61,952 nt of DNA, from the NCBI GenBank assembly GCA_964546955.1, contig CAZJLP010000030.1, positions 1 to 61,952 of the forward strand, read 5' to 3'. The stretch's first letter is position 1. Each line of letters opens with the position of its first letter. The DNA comes from CAZJLP01 sp964546955 (GTDB taxonomy: Bacteria > Verrucomicrobiota > Verrucomicrobiia > Opitutales > Opitutaceae). The position numbers were made by a program, and so were the translations under genes. Below the pieces are notes generated by a model, which was given only the letters and a program-made list of their open reading frames with translations, had not been told where the DNA came from and did not search any database. Below are positions 60,283 through 61,952 of this stretch, piece after piece.

Positions 60283-60852
60283 TCAGCTGCCGGGTTTTTC
60301 GATCGGCACTTTCGCGAGCGATTCCGGCACCTGGTCGGCCGCGTAAGTGGGAAAGCTGAGTTCGAGGAGCGAGATGGCGGGGATATCGAAGCGGGTCGTT
60401 CCTGCGCTTCGGTCGACCAGCATGGCGACCGCAACGGGAACGCCGCCGGCTTTGCGCACGATGTCGATGCACTCGATCACGCGGCCGCCGCGGGTAACGA
60501 CATCTTCCACGATCAGAATCGGTTCGCCCGGCCCGATTGTGAAGCCGCGGCGAAGCACGAGGAGGTTATTTTCTTTCTCGGCGAAAATGTAGCGCACCTT
60601 GCTCTGACGCGCGACCTCCTGTCCGATGACCAAGCCGCCCATCGCCGGGGCGAGCACCGTCGTGAAGGTGAGCCCCCGCAGTTTGGCAATCAGAAGTTCA
60701 GCCAGCCGCGTGACTGCGTCCATATGCTGGCAAACTTGCGCACATTGAAAGTAGTGGCCGCTGTGCAATCCGGACCGCAGGACGAAATGCCCCTGAAGAA
60801 GCGCCTTTGTGCGCGTGAAGATGTCCATCACTTCTTGGTTCGAGGAGTCCAT
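60283..60852 (-). CDS. pyrE: Orotate phosphoribosyltransferase
   Basis: A 189-residue enzyme making OMP from orotate and PRPP. Landmarks: HFVLRSGLHSGHYFQCAQVC near residues 20-39, the loop region VRYIFAEKENNLLVLRRGFT, and the PRPP motif PILIVEDVVTRGGRVIECID. It resembles the PyrE form with the EDVVTRGGR-type motif. The frame is open upstream to 61119, but the ATG at 60852 is the sensible start, and the earlier part is repetitive DNA. Confidence 0.92.
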   Translation of the reverse strand: MDSSNQEVMDIFTRTKALLQGHFVLRSGLHSGHYFQCAQVCQHMDAVTRLAELLIAKLRGLTFTTVLAPAMGGLVIGQEVARQSKVRYIFAEKENNLLVLRRGFTIGPGEPILIVEDVVTRGGRVIECIDIVRKAGGVPVAVAMLVDRSAGTTRFDIPAISLLELSFPTYAADQVPESLAKVPIEKPGS

Positions 60853-60907
60853 TGCTTTCACGCTGGCCGGATGCGCGGATAAAAACAAAAACTTTTTGGT
60901 CAAAGAG

Positions 60908-60985
60908 GGATCAGAACCCAGAAGCCGAAACCAGGGACCAGAAGTCAGAAACCAGGAGTCGGAGGCCAGAAGCCGGAGACCAGCG
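60908..60985. repeat. Degenerate tandem repeat of ~10-mers (family T)
   Basis: AGAACCCAGAAGCCGAAACC and following copies of units such as CCAGAAGTCAG, AAACCAGGAG and CCAGAAGCCGG run in a purine-rich stretch with no stable stem. It lies between divergent pyrE and the HTH-MBL gene, 55-130 bases upstream of the pyrE start, and could be a slippage-prone spacer. Confidence 0.6.
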
Positions 60986-61066
60986 ATCGCGAGCTTTGCT
61001 GAATACAGGGCGAAGCGCGGGAGGGCGCGCGCTTGCCGTAGCCGCCCAAAGCAGCATAGTAGCCAG

Positions 61067-61912
61067 GTGGTCATCGAACACACTCCCTTGGAAGACGAGC
61101 TGGGCGACGTGCTCGACAAGGCGATGCGTCATGCCGGCGTGGGCGACCATGACCTCGCGCGAAAAGCACAGGTGCCCACGGAGAAAATCCGCGATGCGAT
61201 CGACTATCGGCCGAGTTTAGACGTCGACGAAATTCGCCGGCTGGCGGTGGCACTTGGCCTCAACGAATTGGGACTGTGTGCGTTGGCTCAGGGTCGCTAT
61301 CCGCTGCCGGAAATCGCCGGGCTTCCGTTCTGCCTCTATCCGCTGCGGACACCCCATGGTATTGGGGTCGCGAACGCCTACATCGTGGCAGACTGCGCGC
61401 TTTCGAGCGGTATTCTCTTCGATACGGGCGTCGACTACACGCTCCTACGGCGCGTTTGGCCGAAGAATATTCGCAAGATTGACGCCATCTTTGTGACGCA
61501 TCCGGAAGCGGAGCACGTCGGGGGACTCCGAGACACGCTGAGGGAGTTTGGAGCCGTGCCGGTGTTTGCGCCCAACGGCTCGAAATTGGAAGGAGCGATG
61601 GCGCTGGTTGAGGGGGGAAAACTCTCGTTTGGAGGGTTTGAGGTGAACGCCATTGAATCCCCCGGTCATTCGGAGGCCCACAATTGTTATGTCGTGCGCG
61701 TCCCACGCGCGCCCACCGCTTCACCGCTGCTGGTTTCAGGAGACCTTCTTTTTGCCGGTTCGACCGGTGGCGCGTATTTTTGCAAGGACCGGCTGATGAG
61801 GAATCTTCGGCGCATTTTCGAGGAGCTGCCTCCCGCGACGGTGGTCGCCCCAGGGCACGGTCCTTTGACGACGCTACGTCATGAAAAACAGTTTAACCCG
61901 TTTATTTACTGA
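61067..61912 (+). CDS. HTH - metallo-beta-lactamase-fold fusion protein
   Basis: A 281-residue protein. Residues 1-80 resemble a small Cro/cI-type helix-turn-helix (DLARKAQVPTEKIRDAIDYR, then VDEIRRLAVALGLNELGLCA). Residues about 85-280 form a metallo-beta-lactamase fold: AYIVADCALSSGILFDTGVD, TRHPEAEHVGG-type first motif read as VTHPEAEHVGGL, ESPGHSEAHN, LLVSGDLLFAGSTGG and VVAPGHGPLTTLRH. The usual THxHxDH is changed to THPEAEH: the second His is Glu and the Asp is Glu, while the first and last His remain. Activity is therefore uncertain. No ATG is available; GTG at 61067 is used as start. It is divergent from pyrE. Confidence 0.72.
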   Translation: MVIEHTPLEDELGDVLDKAMRHAGVGDHDLARKAQVPTEKIRDAIDYRPSLDVDEIRRLAVALGLNELGLCALAQGRYPLPEIAGLPFCLYPLRTPHGIGVANAYIVADCALSSGILFDTGVDYTLLRRVWPKNIRKIDAIFVTHPEAEHVGGLRDTLREFGAVPVFAPNGSKLEGAMALVEGGKLSFGGFEVNAIESPGHSEAHNCYVVRVPRAPTASPLLVSGDLLFAGSTGGAYFCKDRLMRNLRRIFEELPPATVVAPGHGPLTTLRHEKQFNPFIY

Positions 61913-61928
61913 GGGTTGCCTCCGAAAA

Positions 61929-61952
61929 TGGTCGGGGTGGTCAGATTCGAAC
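61929..61952 (-). tRNA. 3' end of a tRNA, truncated by the window edge
   Basis: On the minus strand, GTTCGAATCTGACCACCCCG followed by ACCA is a T-loop, T-stem 3' side, acceptor 3' strand and encoded CCA end. The acceptor CACCCCG fits tRNA-Pro, but the anticodon lies outside the window, so the identity is open. Confidence 0.6.

Overview
The window is a high-GC bacterial chromosome segment. It most resembles the Verrucomicrobiota, family Opitutaceae. The basis is the gene order rplY/ctc-pth-rpsF-ssb-(insert)-rplI-dnaB-bamA-skp-lpxD-prs, the Opitutaceae-style TonB receptor, and many intergenic palindromic repeats. This assignment is an inference from recalled gene order and protein style, not a database result. 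A 10-base run of N at 24202-24211 shows that this is a scaffolded draft assembly.

Layout. (1) 1-3146, minus strand: a DoxX-like membrane protein, an ECF sigma factor with an overlapping membrane partner, an NRDE/TANGO2 protein and a DinB-fold protein. (2) 3405-13928: one 3507-residue secreted protein. It carries a DUF4347 domain, autotransporter-type beta repeats, Ig-like arrays, a pectate-lyase-like domain and a C-terminal sorting-signal-like tail. Part of it has clearly different base composition, and the switch lies inside a tandem repeat. (3) 13981-21633: a compact catabolic and uptake locus. It has a divergent GntR/FCD regulator, a palindromic operator, a TonB receptor, an AtzH-AtzG fusion protein, an AtzE-type amidase, a BiuH-like cysteine hydrolase and an NCS2-like permease. 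The genes point to hydrolysis of a carbamoyl or biuret-like nitrogen compound; the substrate is not proven. (4) 21634-44560: accessory DNA with scattered single genes: a thioredoxin-like lipid-exposed or periplasmic protein, two serine hydrolases of the beta-lactamase fold, a second ECF sigma pair, VOC, cupin, LLM and MFS proteins, a modular secreted protein and a GreA-like factor. It also holds gene fragments (DUF1801, dihydrofolate-reductase-like, TPR) and several families of palindromic intergenic repeats. Two inverted copies of one ~190 bp element flank the MFS gene. (5) 44560-61952: a housekeeping block with tRNA-Asn, L25, Pth, S6, SSB, L9, DnaB, BamA, Skp/OmpH, LpxD, Prs, HtrA and PyrE, then an HTH-metallo-beta-lactamase fusion and the 3' end of another tRNA at the window edge.

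How the genes work together. In the catabolic locus the four small-molecule genes are tightly packed, mostly with 4-base ATGA overlaps, on one strand. They probably form one transcript with the TonB receptor, controlled from the shared divergent promoter with the GntR gene. In the housekeeping block, BamA and Skp form an outer-membrane assembly pair, with LpxD in lipid A synthesis just downstream. Prs supplies PRPP, which PyrE uses.

The most notable observations are the AtzH-AtzG fusion, the recombinant giant pectate-lyase-like protein, a MA-fold-like protein that has lost its HExxH site, a metallo-beta-lactamase-like protein with an altered metal motif, and at least four families of hairpin-forming intergenic repeats, including MITE-like elements with terminal inverted repeats.
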